A stretch of DNA of 48,899 nucleotides from Pseudomonas sp. AKS31 (GTDB lineage Bacteria; Pseudomonadota; Gammaproteobacteria; Pseudomonadales; Pseudomonadaceae). Positions within the stretch are counted from its first letter, which is position 1, and each line of letters begins with the position of its first letter. The position numbers and the translations under genes are program-made. Positions 15,801 to 23,364 of the stretch are shown piece after piece. The notes under the pieces are model-generated. The model had not been told where the DNA came from. It searched no databases and saw nothing but the letters and a program-made list of their open reading frames with translations. The DNA is taken from NCBI RefSeq assembly GCF_023634765.1, contig NZ_JAMLFX010000005.1:322200-371098 (forward strand), in the 5' to 3' direction.

Positions 15801-17990
15801 AAACACTTCCAGCGCTTTGCTGTAAGGCCAGCCCGGCAATCCGGTCAACAGCGGTTCCAGCCAGACGGCCTGTGGATCGATCGGGCGGCCAGCGCGAATG
15901 TCGGCAGTCGCTGTGAGCACATCGTCGTAGGCGCTGAAGCGCCTGACCGTATCGGCCAACAGCGGCGGAGGCGGGCTGTTGTCGATATGCATCTGACGCA
16001 GGGCGTTGTGATCGGTGCCGCTGCCGACGCGGATCTGTTCCAGCTCCGTGGGCGAAAAACGTTCGACGCTGTGGCCCAGTCGCCGCATCAGCGCGTCATT
16101 CGGCCAGTCTTGTGGCGTTTCCACTTCATGCACCCAGGCACCGTGGCCGTTGGGTTCGATTTGCGGTCGGTAGGCGTTGGCGCGGGTCGGGTGTTTGATG
16201 CGGTGGGTATTGGACGTCGTATCAGGCGAGACTTTTTCGACGACGTACAGCTTGCCCTCCAGTGGCAGGACGTTTTCGTTGCCGTACCGATGCAGGCCAT
16301 GGGAGTCGGGTTTGGCGCCGGGCGCAAGCATCAGTTCATTGCGTTGGTAAGGGCTCAGGTCCGGGTGCCACAAGCTGTTTTTGCCGTCGGGCAGCGTGAC
16401 CGGTTTCATGCCGTCGACCAGTGGCGACAGCTTGATACGAAACGCTTCGCCGATCTGCGCGCCTGCTGTGAAAGCGGCCAACTGAATGATGTCGGTGACC
16501 ACGCTGATGACATGCCCGGCGGCTTCCTGCCAAAGCCCTTCGGCCAGATCGACGATGCCTTCGATGACGTCGCTGGTCAGTTGGTAGGCGGTGTAGGCCA
16601 TCATCAGTTCGCCCAGTCCCGGCACGAACGGCGTGGCAATCAGCAGCGCCACGTTGAAAATGTCCGAAAGGATTTTCTTGAAGTTGTCCCACCACGCCCA
16701 GCGCGCCTTGCTGTCGGTGTCGGCGGTGGAGACGGCAATTTCCCGCGCGTCGTTGAGGATCTTGTTGAGCTTTTGCTGATAGGCGTGGCGCCAGTAATCA
16801 CCCTGCAATTTCACTCGACCGAACTGCAGGTTGGGATTGTTCAGCGGGTCCTTGCGCCACGCCGGTTGCTGGTCAGTGGGATCCTGGCGCGGGTGATACC
16901 TGACAACGAACAGCCGTTGTTCCAGCTCGGCAAAGAAGTGCCCGCGCTGCTGATGGTCGACAAACTGACTGAAGAACTGGCGGTAGGTCTGTCGGGTCGT
17001 CTCGCTGAACCGGTCCTCGCGAAACTGGCGCGCCAATTCATCCCGGAAAGCTTTCAGAGAGGCGTATTCCTTGAGCGGATGATCCGGGTCGTGGGGGATG
17101 TAGACGATCAGGCGTCGGACGCCACGGTTGTCCGAGACCGTGTGCGTCAGCAGCAGGATCCCGGTCAGCCGGGTGCCCAGCAGCGTCAGATCGGAACACT
17201 GCATCGAACGGCCATTGAGCACCAGTTGCGGTTTCTCCTCGGCCAGGCTCAGGAGCATTTTGTAGGCGTCGTACTGGATGTCGTCATTGATCAGCGCCAG
17301 ATTCGCCGCAACGGCGAGGGCGTCCTTCTGACTTTCGTTGACTTTGTACTGCAGCACGCTCTCGGCCAGCGCTTCGCCGGGCAGCAGGTAACTTTCCAGG
17401 AGTTTTTTATACTGCGCGCCGATATCCAGATCGCGGCACAGCGTCTGAAACTGGCTGATCGGCATGGCGCTTTTGATCGGCACGATATCGAACAGACCGC
17501 GTTCATCGGGTTTGCTGATGTAGTCCGAGCCATGGCCGACCGTTTCACTGCTGGCGAAGTTGTGCAGGGCGGCATCCAGCAATGAGACGGTGCGGGTCAC
17601 GCTGCCTGTGGAAACATCGATGGCGTACCACGGTTTGTCCTTGGGCAGGTACAGGCGTAGAAAGGTGTTTTTGACGTCCAGCTCGATGCCGTGCCGCTCC
17701 TTGATTTTCGCCTTGAGCAGCGGCTCGGCGAAAGCGTAGAGATCGGTTTTCGCCAGCAGATGGTCAACCTGGTTCTGCGAACCCCAGGCCTTGAGGTTGG
17801 CCACAGCGAGTTTGCTCAGATACGCGGAAGGCGCGTTGGTGTACCAGGCTTCAATCTGCAGAGGCGAGGCTGCCAGCGCGAGGCCCCGGCTGACGGTGGC
17901 GGTTTTGAAGGTGTCGTTGACGGCAGACTTGATGAATTCGTAGTGCCGTCCTTTGTCCGCGGTTTCCGCAGGCAGGGGAGAGAGAGACAT
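12876..17990 (-). CDS. Giant toxin-like protein with LRR and NEL E3 ubiquitin ligase domain
   Basis: A 1704-residue protein. The N-terminal part (to about residue 430) resembles the dermonecrotic-toxin-like domain (DUF6543) of large Pseudomonas proteins. Residues around 440-520 form hydrophobic helices (VALLIATPFVPGLGELMMAY, then VISVVTDIIQLAAFTAG), a possible membrane-insertion segment. A GKLYVVEK…GHGAW motif follows at about 570-635. Four or so leucine-rich repeats lie near 1195-1290. The C-terminus (about 1330-1704) is a NEL domain, with catalytic Cys candidate Cys1460 in EDCGDLGAQ and the helix motif EVEIHLAFETGLAQRLELP. NEL enzymes (IpaH, SspH2, SlrP) ubiquitinate host proteins through a Cys thioester. 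The ATG at 17990 has AAGGA 9 nt upstream; a TTG at 17996 is rejected. No signal peptide is visible, so the export route is unknown. Confidence 0.85.
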   Translation of the reverse strand: MSLSPLPAETADKGRHYEFIKSAVNDTFKTATVSRGLALAASPLQIEAWYTNAPSAYLSKLAVANLKAWGSQNQVDHLLAKTDLYAFAEPLLKAKIKERHGIELDVKNTFLRLYLPKDKPWYAIDVSTGSVTRTVSLLDAALHNFASSETVGHGSDYISKPDERGLFDIVPIKSAMPISQFQTLCRDLDIGAQYKKLLESYLLPGEALAESVLQYKVNESQKDALAVAANLALINDDIQYDAYKMLLSLAEEKPQLVLNGRSMQCSDLTLLGTRLTGILLLTHTVSDNRGVRRLIVYIPHDPDHPLKEYASLKAFRDELARQFREDRFSETTRQTYRQFFSQFVDHQQRGHFFAELEQRLFVVRYHPRQDPTDQQPAWRKDPLNNPNLQFGRVKLQGDYWRHAYQQKLNKILNDAREIAVSTADTDSKARWAWWDNFKKILSDIFNVALLIATPFVPGLGELMMAYTAYQLTSDVIEGIVDLAEGLWQEAAGHVISVVTDIIQLAAFTAGAQIGEAFRIKLSPLVDGMKPVTLPDGKNSLWHPDLSPYQRNELMLAPGAKPDSHGLHRYGNENVLPLEGKLYVVEKVSPDTTSNTHRIKHPTRANAYRPQIEPNGHGAWVHEVETPQDWPNDALMRRLGHSVERFSPTELEQIRVGSGTDHNALRQMHIDNSPPPPLLADTVRRFSAYDDVLTATADIRAGRPIDPQAVWLEPLLTGLPGWPYSKALEVFADSSLSGYSRKYGNPQAAPADTLRISLNDLNAGQLPDRVANFLTDEEFNHLLGPDIPRDERVAALRNRLANAVDERRGDISRHVYQAGERSDKADIRIVKQTFPDLPLPLAEKLVAQASPNELKRIADEKRLPLRLKVQAREMDFEACATRAYEGFYHDELMTADSERLALNTLRLNTDTFADLRLEVRDGTYDGPLRCSVGPDDASVVRRLIRDEQGRYEVLDAGNRTLHDADNFYESILQAVPAETLPAVGYRHGQGRPLKRWVMEQAAAPAQRRTALAEPPIRPVATIETETLVRGWPWFWARPTPEQRVSTLYPKMNKREVNAFIEGLQRKTDGSAVDAIAELESERKELHSALQKWRDTYPAAMDDSGHMPLGASRQYAQNGGMHIEEQLIECFERKSEPFGERSLDPDQGYTLDLTSELRTYDLERWWKDLRKRPDIKVHLDKITSLRINRTSLSTDPEGLLGSFPHLRQLSARQCNLEEVPSSIGQMRELEDLDLADNRIGSAPQLKELVRLRTLNLNGNPLHLPPDVGRMYRLEELSLANTDIQTWPEGLFKVGSNNRQRPRSFMLDMRQAPINTLPEVTPGTEQAFVLSRARFGLSGLTNEDRVRFGQYRESSGFSFEQRYSQAIKTELRHWQVSSDEPGGFSPSAAFSKYREETWHDLMAEPDSAGFFSVIAKQRESADYQTHHGRRQLTQRVWEMVEAAALDSKLREKLFRQIVSPEDCGDLGAQLFNSLGMKVLVSKAYTAPTSAQVLDNTLVRLARSAARLDFVSDEARVEYSNQAQQNLIDPRKPAPDEVEIHLAFETGLAQRLELPWQSEGMRYQPRSGVTDAKIELAHRMIMNRERGDGLINKMINLPSDNFWELHLRKTHPTQYMRNDQLFENKPEWLDELREVKKQWADLKDRRQIKPLSEKLESLANKLGLSVEYILEDEPLDPELYKTLLEEMGYQRNELSRQLTREAMRIADL

Positions 17991-18182
17991 GGCCAATCAT
18001 CCTTGATTGTTGAGGAGTGATCAGCCTACTCAGGACAGGGCAAAACAAAAGTTCAAAGATCGGGAGGCAAACCGTGTTGCGCAGCGCCAATTCGACGAAA
18101 ATTCGAATCTGAAAAATATATAAATACCACCCGCCGAAGCGAAAATTCGTCACCCTGATGCAGAAAAAGCCGACACGATTTG
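17991..18182. other. A/T-rich upstream region of the NEL gene
   Basis: This 192-bp gap lies between the NEL start and the stop of the transglycosylase gene, both on the minus strand. Bases 18095-18150 are strikingly A/T-rich, with the motif GAAAATTCG twice (near 18107 and 18139) and TATATAAATA between them. It probably holds the NEL promoter. I saw no match to a HrpL-type GGAACC…CCAC box. Confidence 0.45.
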
Positions 18183-21100
18183 TTACCTCGCTGTAGGGCG
18201 CGGCGCCTCGAGCATCGCCACGCTGGCGGTCTGTGTCGGCTTGCATTGCGAGTCACTGCCCGGTTGCAGATACGGCGTCAGAATCGGCGCCATGCCCTTG
18301 AGCACCTGCACTGGCAGGGCCGAGGTGAACTTGAAGTTCTCCGCCGAGCGCCCCGGAACGAACGCGGTGAGGGTGCCGAAATGGTGATCGCCGATGAAGA
18401 AAACGAACGTCGCCGTGCGGTTGATCGACTTCGAACTGAGGATGCGTCCGCCCGAACCGATGGCTTCGATGCGGTTGTCACCGGTCCCCGTTTTGCCACC
18501 CATGGCCAGTGGGCTGCCATCAGCCAGTTTGAAACTGCCGGAAACACGTTTTGCCGTACCGGCGTCGACCACTTGCGACAGCGCCTCGCGCATGGCCGTG
18601 GCGACCTCGGACGGCATCACCCGTTTGCCGACATGCGGGTCATTGACCAGTTGCGTTTCATAGGGCGTGCCGGCGGCGAAATGCAGGCTGTCGATGCGCA
18701 GCGTCGGCATGCGCACGCCGTCATTGAGAATGGTGCCGATCAACTCGGCCAGTGCGGCCGGGCGGTCACCGGAGCTGCCAATGGCGGTGGCCAGCGATGG
18801 CACCAGATGATCGAACGGGTAGCCGACTTTCTGCCAGCGCTGGTGAATCTCGAGGAACGCTTCGATCTCGAGCATGGTGCGAATACGACTGTCGCGGGCG
18901 CCCTTGTGCTTGCTCTTGAACAGCCAGCTGTAGACTTCCTGACGTTCGAAATGGCTGGCCTTGACGATCTCGCTGAAGGTCGCGTCCGGGTGATGCAACA
19001 GGTAACCCATCATCCACAAGTCCAGCGGATGCACCTTGGCGATGAAGCCTTGATCGGGCAAATCGAAACTGCCGGGGCCGTAGGCGTCGTAAAGGCGGAT
19101 CAGGCGATCGTCGGTGAGTTTTTCGCTGAGCCTGGCGCCTTTGAGGTGTGAGCGCACGAAGGTGTTGAAGTCTTCCTGGCTGGCCTCGGGCAGCAGGTAG
19201 CGATGCACGGCGGCCATGCGGATCGGCGTCGGGCGCATGCTGTCGAGGAAGGTGTCGAGGCGCGCCTGAGTGTCTTTGTTTTTGTATTTTTTCCAGAACT
19301 TGAGCTGGAACGCCGTGCCTTCGCGGTCGGCGAAATTCGCCAGGTATTCCTGTCGGCGCGGGTCACGATCATCCTTGAGCAGTTCGGCACTGCTGTTGGG
19401 CCCCGAATAAGTGACGTAGCGCACCACGTCGCGCATCAGGCGAATGAACGGCAGGTTGATCGATTCGCGCAGGGCATCGCGCAGGGTCGGCAGGCGGCCG
19501 TTGTCTTCCTTGCGAAAGTTGTGGAACGTGTGCAGTCCGCCGCCGGTGAAAAACGCTTCGCCGGGGCTCGCCGAGTATTTGCGGTCAAGGGCTGCACCGA
19601 GCAGCGTCGACAGGTCGTGATCCTTGTTCTGGATCAGGTAATCGATGACCCACTGGCTCAAGCGGTCCTGATCGGGAACTTCGACTTTCTTCAGTTCCGG
19701 CACGCTCATGGCGCCGTACTTGTCGTGCAGTTCGGCGATGATTTGCAGGTAAGTGGTGAGCACGCGCATTTTCGCCGTGGAGCCGAGTTCGAGTTTGCTG
19801 CCTTCGTTGATGTCGAACGGCTGGTCGGTGCTGTCGGTCTGCACCCGTACGCGGGATCCGTCCGCGGTCAGTTCGAAGAGGGTGAAGCTGTAGCGCACTT
19901 GTGTGGTGCTGGTCGGGGTCAGCAAACGTTCACCGAGCAGGCCGATTTCGGCGGCATAGGCCGGGTCGGCGAGTTTTTTCAGGTAAGCGGTGGCCTGGGT
20001 TTGCAGGTCGCCCTGCAGGGTACTTGTAGCCGAGAGATCGAGGCGATCGAGGTCGTACAGCGGCCTGTTGAGCATGCTCGCCAGACGACTGCGGGCGACG
20101 CTGATGCCCTTGTTGGTTTCGATGGGTTGAAGGGTCGGCTGGGTCTGCCAGTCGCGGTAAGTGACCTTGCTGGCAAGCGCGGCATCGGCCAGGGCGCTGT
20201 CGATCACAGCGTTCTGCTTGAGCAGGCGCAAGTGGCTGTCGGTAAGGTTGGCGAGTTCGTCGCGGCCCTTGGTCAGGTAATGCGAAGGACGGCGCTGGGC
20301 GATCATCAGCGAGAGCATTTCACGCAGGACCAAGCCTTTGGCGGCCATGGTTTTTGCATCGGTGGCCGGGTTGTTCAGTTGTTCGTTGGCCTGGTTGAAG
20401 TCGCTGCCGTACCACACGCGCAAGCCTTCAGCCATGCCATGCACTTCGCCATGCCCCGGCACCGCCGAGAGCGGTACGCTGTTGAGGTAGTCACGCACGA
20501 TGTTCTGCCGTGCCACCAGGGTTTGCGGGCCGGCCTGATAGGCGCGTACGCTGGCGGACATCATCTGCCGCAGCTTCTCGGCACCGGACACCGTCAGGCC
20601 ATCCGGGGAATGCCGGTACTTTTCCAATTGCGTCGCCAGCGTACTGCCGCCCGCCGACTGGCCCGGCAGGTTCAGCAGCTTCGCCACTTGCGACCATGCG
20701 GCCATGCCGAAGCGCGGCCAGTCCACCGCCGGGTTGGCCAGCGGCTGTTTCGGGTCAAGCAGAAAACGGTTTTCGATGAATAACAGGCTGCTGACCACCA
20801 CGGGCGGGATGGCGTCGAAACTTGAGTAGAGCTGTTGCGGATAGTTGTACTTGTACAGCGGCGCAGCCCGGCAATCGGTGATCGACAGCCCGGCCTGAAT
20901 CTTCTCGGAATACGGCACGAACAGGCCTTTGTCGGTGTAGCTGAGCAGCGCCGGGGAAAACCGCGCCTGCTCGGTGATGACGTAATTGCGTTTGAGCAGG
21001 CGTGGCAGAAATTCATCCAGCGAGCTGTAACCCAGGCGCAGATCAAACGGCCCATTGCCCGGATAGCGAATGGCTTCGCTGGGACCGGGTTCGAGGGTGT

Positions 21101-21341
21101 ACGTCAGCGACGCGGCGTACTGGCTGAGCTCGCGAGACTGGAAGCGCGAAGTGCGCATTTCCCTGGACGCAGCCAGCCCCACGACGATCGCGATTATCAC
21201 CAGCAACAACCAGAAAGCCTTCCACCCATGCCGGTTGCGGCGGGGTTTTTCAGGGACAGGCGCTTCATCCACTCGTTCAGTCGGAACCACGGCTTTACTC
21301 GAATCGGTTTGCCACAAAGCGCCCATAGTCGATTGATCCAT
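18183..21341 (-). CDS. Class A PBP-like transglycosylase/transpeptidase
   Basis: A 1052-residue inner-membrane enzyme of peptidoglycan synthesis, with a cytoplasmic Pro/Arg-rich tail, one membrane segment (about residues 41-58) and a periplasmic remainder. The GT51 glycosyltransferase domain shows IENRFLLD (Glu190), GGSTLATQLEK (231-241) and RQNIVRDYLN (279-288). The transpeptidase domain has the serine motif STAK (Ser521, Lys524), SIN in LRESINLPF, and KTG in GGKTGTGDN (Lys950). In the first GT51 motif the usual Glu-Asp is Glu-Asn. It is longer than PBP1a/1b and has an unassigned region of over 200 residues between SIN and KTG. It is a single gene with no obvious operon partner. Confidence 0.88.
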   Translation of the reverse strand: MDQSTMGALWQTDSSKAVVPTERVDEAPVPEKPRRNRHGWKAFWLLLVIIAIVVGLAASREMRTSRFQSRELSQYAASLTYTLEPGPSEAIRYPGNGPFDLRLGYSSLDEFLPRLLKRNYVITEQARFSPALLSYTDKGLFVPYSEKIQAGLSITDCRAAPLYKYNYPQQLYSSFDAIPPVVVSSLLFIENRFLLDPKQPLANPAVDWPRFGMAAWSQVAKLLNLPGQSAGGSTLATQLEKYRHSPDGLTVSGAEKLRQMMSASVRAYQAGPQTLVARQNIVRDYLNSVPLSAVPGHGEVHGMAEGLRVWYGSDFNQANEQLNNPATDAKTMAAKGLVLREMLSLMIAQRRPSHYLTKGRDELANLTDSHLRLLKQNAVIDSALADAALASKVTYRDWQTQPTLQPIETNKGISVARSRLASMLNRPLYDLDRLDLSATSTLQGDLQTQATAYLKKLADPAYAAEIGLLGERLLTPTSTTQVRYSFTLFELTADGSRVRVQTDSTDQPFDINEGSKLELGSTAKMRVLTTYLQIIAELHDKYGAMSVPELKKVEVPDQDRLSQWVIDYLIQNKDHDLSTLLGAALDRKYSASPGEAFFTGGGLHTFHNFRKEDNGRLPTLRDALRESINLPFIRLMRDVVRYVTYSGPNSSAELLKDDRDPRRQEYLANFADREGTAFQLKFWKKYKNKDTQARLDTFLDSMRPTPIRMAAVHRYLLPEASQEDFNTFVRSHLKGARLSEKLTDDRLIRLYDAYGPGSFDLPDQGFIAKVHPLDLWMMGYLLHHPDATFSEIVKASHFERQEVYSWLFKSKHKGARDSRIRTMLEIEAFLEIHQRWQKVGYPFDHLVPSLATAIGSSGDRPAALAELIGTILNDGVRMPTLRIDSLHFAAGTPYETQLVNDPHVGKRVMPSEVATAMREALSQVVDAGTAKRVSGSFKLADGSPLAMGGKTGTGDNRIEAIGSGGRILSSKSINRTATFVFFIGDHHFGTLTAFVPGRSAENFKFTSALPVQVLKGMAPILTPYLQPGSDSQCKPTQTASVAMLEAPRPTAR

Positions 21342-21724
21342 TCACGCAGATTGATCGGACTTGTCTGAAGCTTAGACGGTGGTTGCCGGTGGTGAAAAAA
21401 ATGTGCGGGATGGGGGAGGGGAGTTGCTGAATTAATCTGGAAGGCGGGTGCCGGAGCGAAAATGAGCCTGGAGCAAACTTTGTGGCGAGGGAGATCTGAG
21501 CGGCCGCAATAGAGGCCGGTCAGCAGTGAAGGTAGCCAAGCGGACACATGACGATGCACCAATGCTGTGCAATACTCGGCGGCTTTTTCAGCGGCGAATA
21601 ATCCTACGCTAAGCAGGTAAAGCATCTCCGCAAACCGCGCTTTAACCGAGAGTTGTCGCTGAATGTTGTGGTTTATAGAGTGAAAACGCCTGCCAAAGGC
21701 TTTTTATACTGCACGCCCCGCTGA

Positions 21725-21770
21725 TCTTGCAGGTGGTCCTGCAAGACGCGTCTGCCCACAAGGCAGGCGC
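21725..21770 (+). promoter_or_regulatory. Tandem stem-loops in permease leader
   Basis: TCTTGCAGG (21725-21733) pairs exactly with CCTGCAAGA (21738-21746) around a TGGT loop. GCGTCTGCC (21748-21756) pairs with GGCAGGCGC (21762-21770), allowing one G-U pair. The two stems abut each other 83 bp before the permease ATG. They could be RNA elements in the leader, or operator half-sites. Confidence 0.45.
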
Positions 21771-21827
21771 GGTTCCACAGTAGCCAAGGCTTACCGGCCG
21801 ACGCTTCGATACTCGGTGGTCAAATCC

Positions 21828-21835
21828 AATAACAA
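21828..21835 (+). promoter_or_regulatory. Catabolite-activity (Hfq/Crc) motif before permease start
   Basis: AATAACAA matches the AANAANAA consensus bound by Hfq with Crc in Pseudomonas. It lies 17 nt upstream of the permease ATG, where binding would block ribosome access. Amino-acid transporters are frequent targets of this catabolite repression. The motif is short and can occur by chance. Confidence 0.5.
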
Positions 21836-21852
21836 GACGAGGTTGCACCCCT

Positions 21853-23274
21853 ATGCCAGTTGGCAATCACCTGCCTCACGGCGACACCGCTCAGGGCGGT
21901 CCGCTCAAACGCGAACTCGGCGAACGGCATATTCGCCTGATGGCGCTCGGCGCCTGTATCGGCGTCGGTCTGTTTTTAGGTTCCGCCAAGGCCATCGAAA
22001 TGGCTGGCCCGGCGATCATGCTGTCCTACATTCTGGGTGGCCTGGCGATCCTGGTGATCATGCGCGCCCTCGGTGAGATGGCCGTGCATAACCCGGTCGC
22101 CGGCTCGTTCAGCCGCTACGCGCAAGACTATCTCGGCCCATTGGCGGGCTTCCTCACGGGCTGGAACTACTGGTTTCTGTGGCTGGTGACCTGTGTTGCG
22201 GAAATCACCGCGGTGGCCGTTTACATGGGCATCTGGTTTCCCGATGTGCCGCGCTGGATCTGGGCGCTGGCCGCGTTGATCAGCATGGGCTCGGTCAACC
22301 TGATCGCGGTGAAGGCCTTCGGTGAATTCGAATTCTGGTTCGCCTTGATCAAGATTGTCACCATCATTGCCATGGTCATCGGCGGCGTCGGCATCATCGC
22401 CTTCGGGTTCGGCAATGACGGCGTGGCGCTGGGGATTTCCAATCTGTGGGCGCATGGCGGCTTCATGCCCAACGGCGTGACCGGCGTGCTGATGTCCCTG
22501 CAAATGGTCATGTTCGCCTACCTCGGCGTGGAGATGATCGGCCTGACCGCCGGTGAAGCGAAGAACCCGCAGAAGACCATTCCCGATGCGATCGGCTCGG
22601 TGTTCTGGCGCATTCTGCTGTTCTATGTCGGTGCGCTGTTCGTGATTCTGTCGATCTACCCGTGGAACGAAATCGGCACCCAAGGCAGCCCGTTCGTGAT
22701 GACCTTCGAGCGTCTGGGCATCAAGACCGCCGCCGGCATCATCAACTTCGTGGTGATCACCGCCGCGCTGTCGTCGTGCAACGGTGGCATCTTCAGCACC
22801 GGGCGCATGCTCTACAGCCTGGCGCAGAACGGCCAGGCACCGGCCGGTTTTGCCAAGACCTCGAGCAACGGTGTGCCGCGTCGTGCATTGCTGTTGTCGA
22901 TTGCTGCCTTGTTGCTGGGCGTGCTGCTCAACTATCTGGTGCCGGAAAAAGTCTTTGTCTGGGTGACCTCGATTGCCACCTTCGGCGCGATCTGGACTTG
23001 GGTAATGATCCTGCTGGCGCAACTGAAATTCCGCAAAGGCCTGAGCGCCAGCGAACGTGCCGGCCTCAAGTACAAGATGTGGCTGTACCCGGTCAGCTCG
23101 TACTTTGCGCTGGCGTTTCTGGTGCTGGTGGTCGGCCTGATGGCGTACTTCCCGGACACCCGCGTGGCGCTGTATGTGGGGCCGGCGTTCCTGGTGCTGC
23201 TGACGGTGTTGTTCTACGTGTTCAAGCTGCAACCGAGCAATGTGTCGCAAGGTGCGGTGCGTTCGGCTTCGTAA
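21853..23274 (+). CDS. APC superfamily amino-acid permease (ProY/AroP-like)
   Basis: An inner-membrane amino-acid:proton symporter of 473 residues with about 12 membrane helices. The first-helix signature IRLMALGACIGVGLFLGSAKAI and the downstream LGEMAVHNPVAGSFSRYA are typical of the AAT group (AroP, LysP, ProY, HutT). The overall reading is closest to ProY-type permeases, but substrate cannot be fixed from sequence alone. The start at 21853 lacks a strong Shine-Dalgarno sequence and follows the A-rich motif at 21828. It is a single-gene unit ended by a clear intrinsic terminator. Confidence 0.88.
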   Translation: MPVGNHLPHGDTAQGGPLKRELGERHIRLMALGACIGVGLFLGSAKAIEMAGPAIMLSYILGGLAILVIMRALGEMAVHNPVAGSFSRYAQDYLGPLAGFLTGWNYWFLWLVTCVAEITAVAVYMGIWFPDVPRWIWALAALISMGSVNLIAVKAFGEFEFWFALIKIVTIIAMVIGGVGIIAFGFGNDGVALGISNLWAHGGFMPNGVTGVLMSLQMVMFAYLGVEMIGLTAGEAKNPQKTIPDAIGSVFWRILLFYVGALFVILSIYPWNEIGTQGSPFVMTFERLGIKTAAGIINFVVITAALSSCNGGIFSTGRMLYSLAQNGQAPAGFAKTSSNGVPRRALLLSIAALLLGVLLNYLVPEKVFVWVTSIATFGAIWTWVMILLAQLKFRKGLSASERAGLKYKMWLYPVSSYFALAFLVLVVGLMAYFPDTRVALYVGPAFLVLLTVLFYVFKLQPSNVSQGAVRSAS

Positions 23275-23294
23275 GTTGTAACGGTAAAAACAAC

Positions 23295-23325
23295 AAAGCC
23301 CCGATCGAGAGATCGGGGCTTTTGC
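23295..23325. terminator. Intrinsic terminator, probably bidirectional
   Basis: A 12-bp perfect stem (AAAGCCCCGATC at 23295-23306 and its complement at 23311-23322) with a GAGA loop is followed by TTTGCATTTTT. It lies 20 bp after the permease stop and 40 bp before the stop of the convergent glutamate-synthase-like gene. Confidence 0.9.
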
Positions 23326-23364
23326 ATTTTTGAGTAAGGCCAACTGGCCAGGCACTGAAAGGAT

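Larger units (their letters stand above)
21342..21852. other. Intergenic region upstream of the ProY-like permease
   Basis: A 511-bp stretch between divergent genes. The half next to the transglycosylase gene holds nothing I can assign. The half next to the permease has a possible -10 TATACT at 21705-21710 without a good -35. It also has two adjacent hairpins (21725-21770) and a Hfq/Crc-type A-rich motif at 21828-21835. Confidence 0.5.

Noticed and set aside
15543..17585. 680-codon plus-strand open frame opposite the NEL gene
   Set aside because: It is a composition shadow. The opposite strand has LRR, NEL and toxin-like domains continuous across this region.
17991..18182. Possible HrpL box upstream of the NEL gene
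   Set aside because: No GGAACC…CCAC pair at the proper spacing was found on the minus strand, so type III co-regulation is not supported.
21197..21625. 142-codon minus-strand open frame upstream of the transglycosylase gene
   Set aside because: It overlaps the transglycosylase start in another frame, has no family resemblance and no ribosome-binding site.
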